Positions 40,201 through 52,200 of a stretch of DNA of 64,000 nt are shown here, one piece after another (position 1 is the first letter of the stretch; each line of letters opens with the position of its first letter). The notes below the pieces were generated by a model. That model worked only from the letters and a program-made list of their open reading frames with translations. It had not been told where the DNA came from and ran no database searches. Both the position numbers and the translations under genes were made by a program. Source of the stretch: Tetracentron sinense (lineage: Eukaryota; Streptophyta; Magnoliopsida; Trochodendrales; Trochodendraceae); contig CM026568.1 in the NCBI GenBank assembly GCA_015143295.1, positions 12,902,607 to 12,966,606 on the forward strand. The letters run 5' to 3'.

Positions 40201-43200
40201 ACTTTTGAGAATGAATAACTAAGCTTAAATATATATCCGTAACTTATTACATAACAAAATAGAAGCATCATTTGTATCAAATATGAGAATCATACGAAGT
40301 GGCATGCGCTATCTAAAGCATGCACTGCCTGAAACAATACAGCCAAATGTGCATATACACGAGTGCTTTATATAATAATCAATGTTACCTAGGCACTTCA
40401 ATTTTCCAAAAATTTGCCTTGCCGGCACCTTTAAGTGATAGGGGTTCTGAGCTCGAAACTCTCTCTTTTGTTTGTCCTTCATTCATTCTAAACAAGAAAA
40501 TCCAGCATAAAACCTAATCATCATTCTAGCGGAAGTCGGATGATTAATGCCAGGTTGTGTCTGTCTCCAAAAGGAAGGTAGTTGAATAGTCGAATGAAGG
40601 ATCCCTCCCACCAGGCAAAGAAGGCTATCTTCACAGAGCAATTCTTCCTCTTCCTTCCTTCGCTCTGATAGTTGAGGGGGTTAGGAGTCTTCCTCTCATA
40701 GAGTCTTCCTAACATGGACAAAAATCCTATACTTACAAGCATATGAGTTCATAGAGCATGTGTGTGCAATTCAATAGCCATGTAAACCCTTAAAATAGAG
40801 GACATGTGTGCCTTGCAATAATCTTCTAGAGTCTTCCTAACATGGACAGCTAGTGGAGTTCCAATTTTTTCCTTTACCACTATTTGGAGCCATGACCGCC
40901 ATGGATGCTGATCGTCTTCGAAGATTTGCAGTTGAAGCCAAGGCCTTTGATCTAGTGGAAGTCAGCAATAAGGTGGGTCGTTTGTTGAAAATCTCTGAAT
41001 TTAGTAGAAGGGGTCTCATGAGTTCTTTGTGGTTGCTGGAGGGAGCAATCCAATGGATGGCAGAAATGGTCACAGAATGTCTGGGAAACAAGGGATACTG
41101 CTTTAAGAAATTTGGAGTGAAAGGGAACACAATACTAGGGGAGAAAAGAAGCAATTCCAGGGGAGAGTATATGGTCTTTCAATCATTTCTGAGCAGAGGA
41201 AAGGGAGGGAGTCTTTGTGTCCCGAGGGGTGATAAGAATGTTGGTTGGAGAGCTCTTGTGGATGCTTTATCGTTTTTCAGCTCTCGGGCAACTAAGGGCA
41301 GGAATGTTGGTCCTCAAAAACCAGAAGCATTGTCTCATCCTTGGGGGGGCAATCAGGTAGGCCCTAGCACAACACCGAGTTGGGGCCTCAGTAGCCATGT
41401 CGAAATGGTGGCCAGGGTCAGTAAGATCGTCGTGGATCTAGATGCTGGTGTTTTTCATCAATGGGCAGATACAGTGGTCTGCACTTTGAGTGAGTCTGGA
41501 ACAAAATCGACAAGGGTGGAGGTGGTTCATCTACTCAAACAACTGGTACCAGTGGAAACCAAGGTCACTATTTTCCCGTTTGAACCGTATTGAGCAGTCT
41601 TCCATCCAAAGCAAGGGTCCACAGTCTTTCTTATATGCAATAATCAAAGTTTTCATCTGGGAAGTGGCACTGAGGTGGGTTTCCACAGGTGGTGGCCGGC
41701 ATCGAATGCCTTGTCATACACTGGATTGACACAAACTCGTTGGATCGCCATGAAGGGTCTCTCTTTCCATCTATGGGTGCCATCAGTGTTCTCGCAACTC
41801 GGGTAGATTTGTGGTACTCTGGTAGCCATTCATCCAGCTACAAGGAAGCTTAATGATCTATCAGTGGCTAAGATACAAATTCGGGGCAACATTAGAAAAA
41901 TCCCACACATCATCTCTCTAAACTTTCATTCTATTTCGTATCCAATAGAAATTTCTCTTTGGGAGGATGAAGCCTGTGGTATTTGCAATGCATCGTCGGA
42001 ATCCATGGAAATCTGGCAGCATTCATGCAAGGTGAGGGAGGAGCACTATTCCGGCGAGCCACGTGGCGTCAAATGGGTGGAGGATGACCCAAACTCATCC
42101 CATCATAGACCCACTGTGCTAAGTAATCTCAATAGTGATAATATAGTACCTACTCCATCAGTTGGCAGGCATGGGTTTGCTCATTTAGAGAAACCAGACC
42201 TGAAAGTAGGCTCTCTTCATACCCCTCACTAGTTAAAAGCAAATCCGAAAGGGAAGTGGGTACAGATCTTTGATGAGGCTGACCAAAAGAAGGAAACTAA
42301 TTTGAAATTGAATCTAAAAGCTAAGGGTAGACGTACCCGGCGTAATAAGTTGTGTAACGTGCGGAGGAAGAAATTTAGAGTTGAGAGGCGTGGGGTAAGA
42401 CATGAAGAATGTGAAACCAGCTCTCGTCTGACTGCAAATTGATAAACAAGGAATGAGTTCTATTGAAAAGTTTGGTAAAGCTAGGGCAAAGGGGTGTAAT
42501 ATCCACCCTACAGGTGTTCTTCATCCATCAGATCATTTCAAGAGAGGCTTGGTTGACGCAACGGGCCATAATGAGCAGATACTCGAGCTAGATGGGCTCA
42601 AAATTTGTGGGCCTCAAGTTGGGCCTGATGTTCAGGGGGCAATGGGCTCAAGTCTCTCGAGCTTAGTAGGGTCTGTGTTGGAACCAGAGGCTTCGGTTCG
42701 GTTAGCACCCGATGAATTGGTGGATACAGATCCTTTTGTTATTGATCCAATCATTAAGAGGTTAGGGCTGAGTTCGCGTCATCCCCATCTCAAACAACCA
42801 GAAGATTTGTTGCAGATGAGGGGAGTACTCAGCCTTTCACAGGAGCAATCGGTCGTGCTTTTGACAACTTCACCTCTCCCAGAAGATAGTAATAAGGCAA
42901 ATGGAGCACCAATTTCTGTATCAGTGGCTTCAGAGGCTCCACTGAAATCATCGGAAGTGGTTGTCGCTTGGCTGTGTCATCAGGCTTCTGTGGAATCAAC
43001 GCTGGGCATCTCGGAGATAGGGCTGGAAGCAGGGCCTTCGAGGTAGAGGCAAGGTTTCAAGTATGTCAAGAGCCAGGGGACCGCTAGATGTTTTCGAAGC
43101 CGACATTAACTTTTCAGGAGCTAGAGATTGTTGATGCAGGGCACTCGATCAGGGTAATTGATGGGTCTCAAGTAGATCATGGGCTCGAGGGTGGGGCTTC

Positions 43201-46200
43201 AGAGCCACTAGATAAATCAACTGAAAACCCAAATCCTCTGTGTTTCTTTCTATCCATGAAGGGGCAGCGAAAATCGACAACAGGGAGAGCTATCCTGGGA
43301 GTTCCATGGCTACCGAGATATCTTCAGGGGAAGAGGAAGATGATGTCGTAGTTCCAGGAGGAGCGAGTGAGGCAGCCAGGGGGGAAATTTTTCCGATTGG
43401 TGTGGTAGTTCAGCAATCATTATCGGAGAGGGAGTGTGGCCTGGGGGATGTGTCAAACCAGATTGTTCGATCTCCAGGTGAGGGGCTGCAAAACACTCTC
43501 AGAGTCGAGAAAGGAGGGCATTCTGGGTTTGAACATGGAGGACAAGACGGGGTCTTTATGCATAAGGGGGAAATATCTTATGCCTATGATGAGGAGACGA
43601 GAGACAAGTTATCATTGGCAGAGGAACACCAGGAAGCGGAAGCGCATCAAGATTTCCCGTTAGAGGATTCGGGTTGTGGGCTAATCCGTAAGTTCAGTAA
43701 ACTCCGTCCAATTCAAGGTCGGTTATGGGTCTAAGAGGAGAATTATTCTGCAGGGGTTGTAGTTCCATATGGGATGTCCGGGTCAGAGGGGAGTAGCTCT
43801 GGGTCAAGAGATAATCTAACGGGAGCAGGGGACAGCCGTGGTTCGATTGGTGTCTCATCAGCACAAAACGTTAACGCAGTGGCGGAACATCTAACCAGTA
43901 TAGTATACACCTCTGGGTCATCTCTTACGAGCACATTCCGTGCTTGTTTTGTGGAAGTAATGCCAGGAAGGGAAACAAAGGAATGCGTCATGCCACATTT
44001 GGGAGCGAAAGCAGCTTCCAATTCATCACACTCATCACAAGGCAAGGATATTACAGAGGTTGGAAATGCACCACTTGTTCCCTTGCAAGGTACATCTACA
44101 CCCTCACTTCTTCATATCCACTCCCGTCCGCCCTAGGGTAGGGAGAGGGTGGATGCGGAGCTTTCATTGTGTTCTTTGGATGAATCTATTATTCCAATGC
44201 TGCCAGACCATGGAGACATGATACAATTTGTCCAATGAGGGAAGGGGAGTAGGTGTTGGGTCTACTCCAATGTTAAATGTTAGAGATCTCATTGCCAATA
44301 TTCCAGTATCCGAGTCAGTGCCTTTAGATTTCAGTTCTCAGACTGGTCACGAGAGTCAAGAGGTAAGCCCTCAGGGTGCAATTAGTCGAGCGTTGATGGG
44401 GTTAGCGGAAGGGAGCCCGGGTAAGTTGGAGACTTTGGGTAGATTTTTAGGTTTATCTTTTGTGGGTCGTGAGAAGGAAGCTAGGGCTTTGTTCTTAAGC
44501 ATTAAAAGTGCCAGAGTTGAAGAGGGAGAGATTTCCAATCAGAAATCCACCATAGGGCGAGGAGGGAGGTTAGCTAAGGAGCTGAGGAATTTGGTGTGCA
44601 ATGTTAATTATAATAGACCAGGGTCTAGGAATGTTTCCTGTAGTCCGCTAGTTGGCAAGGGTAGAAAAGTTCTTAGATGACGGACTTCTCCATTCTTTCT
44701 TGGAATATCCGGGGGTTGAGTCTCATGGAGAAAAGAGTGGCAGGGAAGCACTTGGTCAGAACTAGGCGGCCGACTATATTGTGTATACAAGAGACCAAAT
44801 TAGAAGTGATCTAGGATCACACCATCAGAGATATATGAGATATCTCGTCATCATCGTGGGTAGCAATTCCATCGTTAGGAGCTTCTGGTGGCATCCTGCA
44901 GATTTGGGATAAGCACCGTCTAGGGGTGGTAGAATTCGAATTGGGGGCATACTCGATATCCATCCATTGTAGATGGGTGGGGGTAGAATTTACTTGGGTT
45001 TTCACAGGTGTATATGGTCCATCGGGAGGGATGGAGGACTCAATCTTTTGGGATGAGTTAGACGATGTTAGTGTTAGGTGGGAGGCTCCTTGGTGCCTGG
45101 GCGGAGATTTTAATAGTATTCGTTTTACTGAGGAACGGTAAGGTGGTAGTGTGGTGACTGCTAAAATGAGGAGATTCGGGGATTTCATAAGGCATCATGA
45201 TTTGATTGACTTTCTAGTATAGGGTACGCTTTTCACATGGGCCCACTCTACAACTAGTAGCCTAGCAAGCCGACTGGATTGGTTCCTATGTACCCCGTCT
45301 TAGGAAAGCCAGTTTCCAAATTTCATTCAATCGGCCTTGCCCCGACCCATCTCGAACCATGTACCATTATCATTGGAATCGAGGCATTTTCGAGGGGGCC
45401 CTTCTCCGTTCAGATTCGAGAACATGTGGCTTCATGATGAGGGATTTAAAGGGGTGGTTTCGGAGGTGTGGAACTCTCGTAGGGGGTTGGGATCCGCTAG
45501 CACTAGATTTGGGCTCAAACTCAGCCCTTAAAGTGCATCTCAAGGTTTGGAATCGAGAAGTCTTTGGTAACATCCAAGCTAGATTGTCTAGTCCCCTGAA
45601 GGAGATAGGGGAGTTTGATATGGCTGAGGAATTGAGACCCCTTACCATTGATGAGGTCCAATCTAAGGAAGTCAAGAAGTTGAAATTCTTACATACAACC
45701 AAATTGGAAGAGCTCAGTTGGAAACAGAAATCTCGAGTTCGATGGCTTAAGGAAGGGGATCGGAATACTAAATTCTTTCACCGAATAGCTAATTTCCACA
45801 GAAAAACTAACTTCATTTCCCGATTAGAGGTAAATGGTGAGTGGAGGGAGGGGGACGCAGAGATCGCGGAAAGCATTGTTTCCTTCTATCAGAATTTATA
45901 TAAGGAGAAAGAACAGTGGCGCCCTCAATTGGATGGTCTTCTTTTTGATCTTTTGCCCGTGAATCATCGGGATGATTTGGAGGCTCTTTTTGAGGAGGAG
46001 GTCCTTGGTGCCATTCATGATATGGCAGGGGACAAAGCCCCTGGCCCAGACGGGTTCACCATTGAGTTTTATCGAGTATGTTGGGATATAATTGGGAAGG
46101 ATGTCATAGCAATGATGCACGAGATGTATGAGGTTAGGCGATTTGATAGGGTGATCAACAACACTTTTGTAACACTGATACCCAAGAAGAAGGGAGCAGA

Positions 46201-49200
46201 GGATATCACTGACTTTCGCCTCATTAGTCTAGTGTGCAACATTTATAAAATTCTATCCAAGGTACTAGCAGCTAGACTTAGGAGAGTGATGAGTCATATC
46301 ATTTCCCCTCAACAAGGGGCTTTTGTAGGTTGGTCGTCAGATTCTCGATAGTATCCTAATAGCAAACGAATGCATGGATGACAAAATTAGATCTAAGGTT
46401 CCGGGCATTGTGTGCAAAGTGGACATGGAGAAAGCCTTCGATCATGTCAATTGGGAGTTTCTGGGGTATGTGTTGAAAAGAATGGGCTTTGGTCCTACAT
46501 GGTGTCATTGGATGCAGTTGTACATCTCATCAATGTCGTTCTTCATCCTACTTAATCGTAGCCCTATGGGTTACTTCCAAAGTTCTAGGGGTTTAAGGCA
46601 AGGGGATCCTCTTTGCCCTTTCCTATTTATCATCGTTTCCGAAGCCTTGAGTAGGATGTTATCCCGAGCTGACGGCTTGGTCTTCAAAGGTTTCTCCCTC
46701 GGTAGAGATAGATTGCGGATATCTCATCTCCAGTTTGCGGATGACACCTTAGTTTTCTGTAGAGCATTACATCAGGATCTCATTAGTCTTAGGAGCCTCT
46801 TTCTGTGTTTCGAAGCAGTCTCTGGGTTGCGTGTTAACATGTCCAAATCTGAGATCATAGGGATTGGAGAGGTACTTGTCGTGGAAAGCCTCGCGGCTTG
46901 TGTTGGTTGTAGAGTGGGGTCCCTTCCATCGGTATATCTGGGGCTACGTGAGCACCGGTATTGGATAAGTTTGCTAAGCGTCTGTCAGGATGGCAGTCAT
47001 CGTACTTATTTAAAGGCGGGAAGTTAACTTTGATTCACAACACTCTCAGTAGCTTGCCAACCTACCTCATGTATAACTTTGTAATCCCGCTTTCCGTAGC
47101 TCGATCCCTAGAACGTATGCAGCGAGAGTTTCTTTGACATGACAAAGGGGGTCATTTTAGGCATCATCTGGTAGATTTGGCTTCTATTTATCATCCTAAG
47201 AGTGAGGGGGGGCTCAGTTTGAAACCCCTGTCTATAGTAAACAAGGCCCACTTCCTTTGGGAAGTGGGTTTGGTGGTTTGGGGAGGATAGAGTTTATGGA
47301 GGTCAGTGATTGTGGCCAAGTACGTGGAGTCCTCGGGCTGGGTCCCAAAGGAAGTTAAAAGGCCTCACGGAGCTACTAGTGTAGTAGTTCCATTTTTTGA
47401 ATATAAGGTGGGTGAGGGGTCTGTGGTAAGGTTTTGGAAGGATCCGTGGAGTGAGGCCACCACTTTGCAGGATGATTTTGGTGTTATCTTCCGTATAGCC
47501 CAAGACAGGAATGCAACAGTTCAGGATTACGTGGATAGGGTTGGTGAGGGGGTAGTTTAGTGCCCCAAGTTGAGAAGAAGATTAAATGATTGGGAGATAG
47601 TCGAGTTTGGTAAGCTCTTAACGCGTTTGGGGTCTTCTCCTCTGGTCTCTCTTGGACGGGATAGTAGATCATGGTCTAGAGGCAACAAGGGTTGGTTTTC
47701 AATGAGATCTGTAGTTCAAATGCTCGGTGTTGGTCCATCCGTCCCCTTTCCTCATAGGATTGTGTGGAATCCAAGTATTCCTTCTAAAGTATCATTATTT
47801 CTATGGAATGCGGGTTGGAACAAAATTTTCACATGTGATCACTTGAAAAACAGAGGGTGGAGTTTAGCTAATAGATATTTTATGTGCCTTCAAGCGGAAG
47901 AATCGGTGGATCGTCTCCTCTTGCATTATCCTTTAGTAAGTGAGGTTTGGAGTTTCTTTCTCTCCCAAGTAGGCGTGGAGTGGGTCTTTCCCTCTTCCTT
48001 TCTAAACTTCTTATCTTGTTGAAAATTGGTAAGTGGGGATGGTTCAAAGATGGATTTGGTAGGTTCTGCCAGGAGCAGTATCATGGGCAATTTGGTATAA
48101 GAGGAACAAGAGGGTCTTTGATGATCTACACTCATCTTCCCATAGAATCTGTTTTCGCATTGTTTCATTGGTAGTGGAATGAGTTTCCTTTAGACAAGGC
48201 TGGGTGAACACGGGCTTACTCCTTGCCTAATATGCTCACGGGGGGTTATCATGGGTGTCTTGTTTGTTTTTCTTTCCTTTCTTTTTGTGGTTCATGATCT
48301 CGTGAACTTCTACCTATAGTTGACTTTGTAGTTTGCTTTGTTACTTCATTTGTATATATTCGCCTGGATTATTGATCCAAAAAAAAACGCAATTCAATTT
48401 TTACTATTCATTAATAATTCATAGTAAAGCAAGCTAGTAGAGTTTATCTACCTTTTGAAGGATTGATTTCCTTCAATCTCAGAGCTTTTAGAAATCTTGA
48501 GGGATCAAAATCCAGGCTTCAAGAATCTTATGGAAATCTGGAAACAAGAACAGAGCTTCACTTTTGCTCTTAGACCACAACCAAGAGTTAACCTTGGAGA
48601 AATCCAAACTTGATGAATCACTTTGGAATCGAAATTCAGAGTTTAGAACACCAGGAAAGGAAGAAGAACTCTTCTTTTGATGGCAAACACGAATTCAGAA
48701 CACTCAGAAATATCTCAGCTTTCTTCTTCTTCTCTTTCACTTTCTCTCACAAATCCAAGCTTAGGGTTTAAGTAGAGCAAACCTATGAAATCTCTTCTAT
48801 TTATAGGCCAAAGGTTGCCAAAAACCCCTTAAGAATCTCCCAAGGTCGGTGGCAAGTTACAGGTCGTTTCTGGGCGTTTTTGCCCTTTTTCGCGCATGAG
48901 ACATCGACGCCTGGGTGATCTGATTGGTTTATGTTTTCCCGCTTTGGTATTTCAACCATAATGTTTGACTCGCTTATCGGATTTTGACGATTCAACTTGC
49001 GTTGGACTCGTCATTCAAAGGGGAACAATTTTGTGTCGAATGGACAAATTGTAATTCTAAGTTCTTAATGATCTAAATGGGCTTTAAAGTTGACTGGTCT
49101 AGGATGGATTACAGCAGACCAAAATTTCAGCAGACTAGTTTTCGGAAATCTGACGTTTGACCCAACTTCGACTCAAAATCTGAAAAAGTGTTAAATATGA

Positions 49201-52200
49201 ACCTCGAAGAGGGTTTCAATATCTTTTTAATGGCTCAAGAATCGTTCGATTCCGATCAGCGGTGACAAAACTAGGGCTCCCTAAAGTGAGGTTATTTCAA
49301 GACATCCTTCTTTTTGACACTTAAAACCTTTTCCACCTTTTGATCTCACCATTCAAAAAACGTGAAATATTTCCTATACCCTTCCTTTGCACACTAACAC
49401 AACCCAATTGCTTAGAGTAACTTTACTCTTTGTTTCATCACTCACATACCTCGAGTGATGCATACTCTTTATTTAAACTCCTAAGGACTTAGAGTATTTT
49501 ATACTCTTGGTTTCAACATACCGAACATACACCACACATATTCCCAACCAACTAAACTCTTGGTAAAACTCTCTTTATCATCATGGTTTAAAATATCGAT
49601 ACGTATTGACCGATACGGACTGATACGTATCCTGTTTGGAGCTACCCGATACATTGATACGCTAAAAAAAAAACTCTTCCGTAACAAACCGATACAGGCC
49701 CGATATAGGGGATTTTCGCACAACTTATTTATATAAAATATTATTTAAGTAAATGATTTTAAATTAATATTGCTTTCATTTACTTAAGATATTAGTATGT
49801 AAATAAGGTTATCCCCCCATTTAAATTCAATAAAAAATATCTTGATCCAAATTCTTAAAGAATAAAAAGTCAACTTTCAGTTCAAAAACAAAATCCTCTT
49901 TTTAGCACATTTTAGGGACTGTGATAAAATTTCAACTTTCAAATGATAAGGTATTTCTCAAATATCAAAATTTCATAAATTTTATTATATCAAAAATTAC
50001 CAAAACCCAAAAGTTTGACAAAAAAAAGTCTCTTACTTTAGCCTTAAAAAATATTTTCATCTACAAGATAAAAAAGTCAATTAACGGTGTAACAGTTCAG
50101 CATAAAAAGACTTACATTAAGCTTAAAATTTGTGGTTGTAATTCAATACATTCTTATTTAACTCATTGCATACAAGATTTTAATATCTAAATTGTTTTTC
50201 TTATACTTAGCTAAGTGACTATGATTTGTATTTTGATACTTTTTGATCAGCACAGCATGCACGCCTTTTTTAACTTATAAAATTCTCAATTCTCATATAT
50301 ATGGTCATAAACATAATTAGAGGCATTCATTTAGTTTGTTAATAGCTTATATTTGCATTAAAAGAAATTTTATGTAAGGTATCCAAGTTTTTCATTGCAT
50401 ATCCAAGCATTTCTTAGTGTATCCTGATTTTTTCCGTCATAACCATCCGATACATCGATACGTATCTTGTTTTGGACTTACCAATACAGCAACCGATACC
50501 GATATTTTGAACCATGTTTATCATTAATCATACGACTATAACAGTATAAGAAGGCTTTTGGCCTTCACAACCTATTCGCAAAACTATTCATAGCACTATT
50601 CACAGCATTGCAAACTTGGTTTCCGGGGGTCTAAACACACTTAGGTTATTTTATACCCTATGCTTTTAGATACTTAGAGTATTCTTATACTCTTATTTCA
50701 AGACTCAACATACACGTAAAACCCTCACTTAACTTGCCTCAAACAAAGGACTCATGGAAGGCTTTAGGTCTTTACATACACTATGTCAGGCACTATTCAC
50801 TGCCCTATTCACATGAACTGTCAACCCAAATTCTGGGGCTCTACATCTTCCATATGGTGCACCTGAAATTATCTATGTTTTGCACAACTCAGTTGGACAT
50901 TAGGTCTAAAAAGCTGAGTGGCAATATCCACAACAGCAAGAAGAACCAGATGTGGGCTCCAAACCCACCTCGTAAAGCTACAGTGTTTCAATAGATGATC
51001 TACTGTTTTTCCGTCAAACATGCACAAAAAGCATATGTTTGGCATTCTCCACCTATTATTCAGGTGGCCGATTGTAAGAATCTTATCCTCAGCTGTTGTT
51101 TGTAGGAAGAGTGACATCTTAAATGGAACTTCAAGGTTCCACACAACATGATGAGGAAAGGGAAGGCTAGGACTCTTTTGGGAAATATGTCACAGTGAAG
51201 CATCTTTGCTATGCCTAGACCATAATATTGTCGCCTTAAGTTGGATATTGTTATGGATATGATCAAGATGGGTAAGTAATCGTACATAATTTTCCATTCC
51301 CCAATTGTTTAGCTATCTTCTCACCCTAGGGGTCCACACCACTAGCAACAATTGTATCAAAATAGGAATTTACCATACAATTTATGTCCACAGCAATAAC
51401 GTAAATGTTCTTGAAATCCCTTCTAAGATTGATTTCCCTGCAACAAATGTCATCCCAAAACTTGATCTTATCTCCCCTTCCCAGTTTGAACCTAATATGT
51501 TTTGAACTCCTTCATTTAGGATTAGTTTAAGCTGCCGACCCCAGAGGACCCACTAACCTCCTTTGGTTCCCAAACAGATTTTCCCCCATATTGGTCACCC
51601 ACTAACCTCCTTTGGTTCCCAAACAGATTTTCCCCCATATTGGTCACAATGACTTTCTCCAGAAACTCTCATCTCCAAACCTCCACAACCATTTATCTAA
51701 CAAGGCCTTTTCAGTTTCCTAATTCGCCTCAGGCCTACACCCTTAGTAGATCGACACCTTTTTTTACTTGACCGGGTGATATTTCCTTGCCTCCTCTTTT
51801 TCATTCAAATCACTTCTTTGGGTAATGGACACCGAGATGGTTAGAAGGACATGAAATAGGTAGGGATGCTTGCCAATGTACTCTTATTCAGTGTGATATT
51901 AGTCCTCGTAAAAAGATAGAAAGGATTTGCCGCTAGTCTATGGCTTGCTCTTTCAAACACCGGATCCCAAATTGACTTAGTGTTGAATTTAGACCTCTAA
52001 GGTATACTCATCTATGAAGTAGGAAGGTTTTTAATCCAACAACCAAAAAACCATGTAACACATCCAAATTGGAGACCTTCCTAACACCAAATATTCTCCC
52101 ATTTTGAAATTAATTCTCAACCTTGAAACCACTTTGAACACCGCAAAACAATGTTTTAAAACTCTGGCCGAGTTGACTTGACTGAGTTTTGAGCCGACTC

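Larger units (their letters stand above)
40776..48388 (+). mobile_element. Full-length but inactive L1-type LINE, 7.6 kb
   Basis: ORF1-like region, then ORF2 with endonuclease, RT and zf-RVT, then a 3'-UTR and a short A run (48379-48387). The candidate target duplication GCAATTCAAT lies at 40766-40775 and 48389-48398. ORF1 and ORF2 both carry stops and frameshifts. The 3'-UTR resembles that of the truncated LINE at 5945-7919, so both belong to related families. It is inserted in sense orientation in intron 6. Confidence 0.85.

Noticed and set aside
40699-40848. 22-bp repeat (40699 and 40827) as the LINE target duplication
   Set aside because: There is no copy at the LINE's 3' end, where GCAATTCAAT instead matches 40766-40775.
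40853-41593. 246-codon frame as a host gene
   Set aside because: It is the start of LINE ORF1: it lies just inside a LINE with matching target duplications and is followed by ORF2.
49921-50190. 89-codon frame as a transposase fragment
   Set aside because: Lys/Asn/Ile-rich composition from the AT-rich centre of a MITE, with no DDE or BED motifs.
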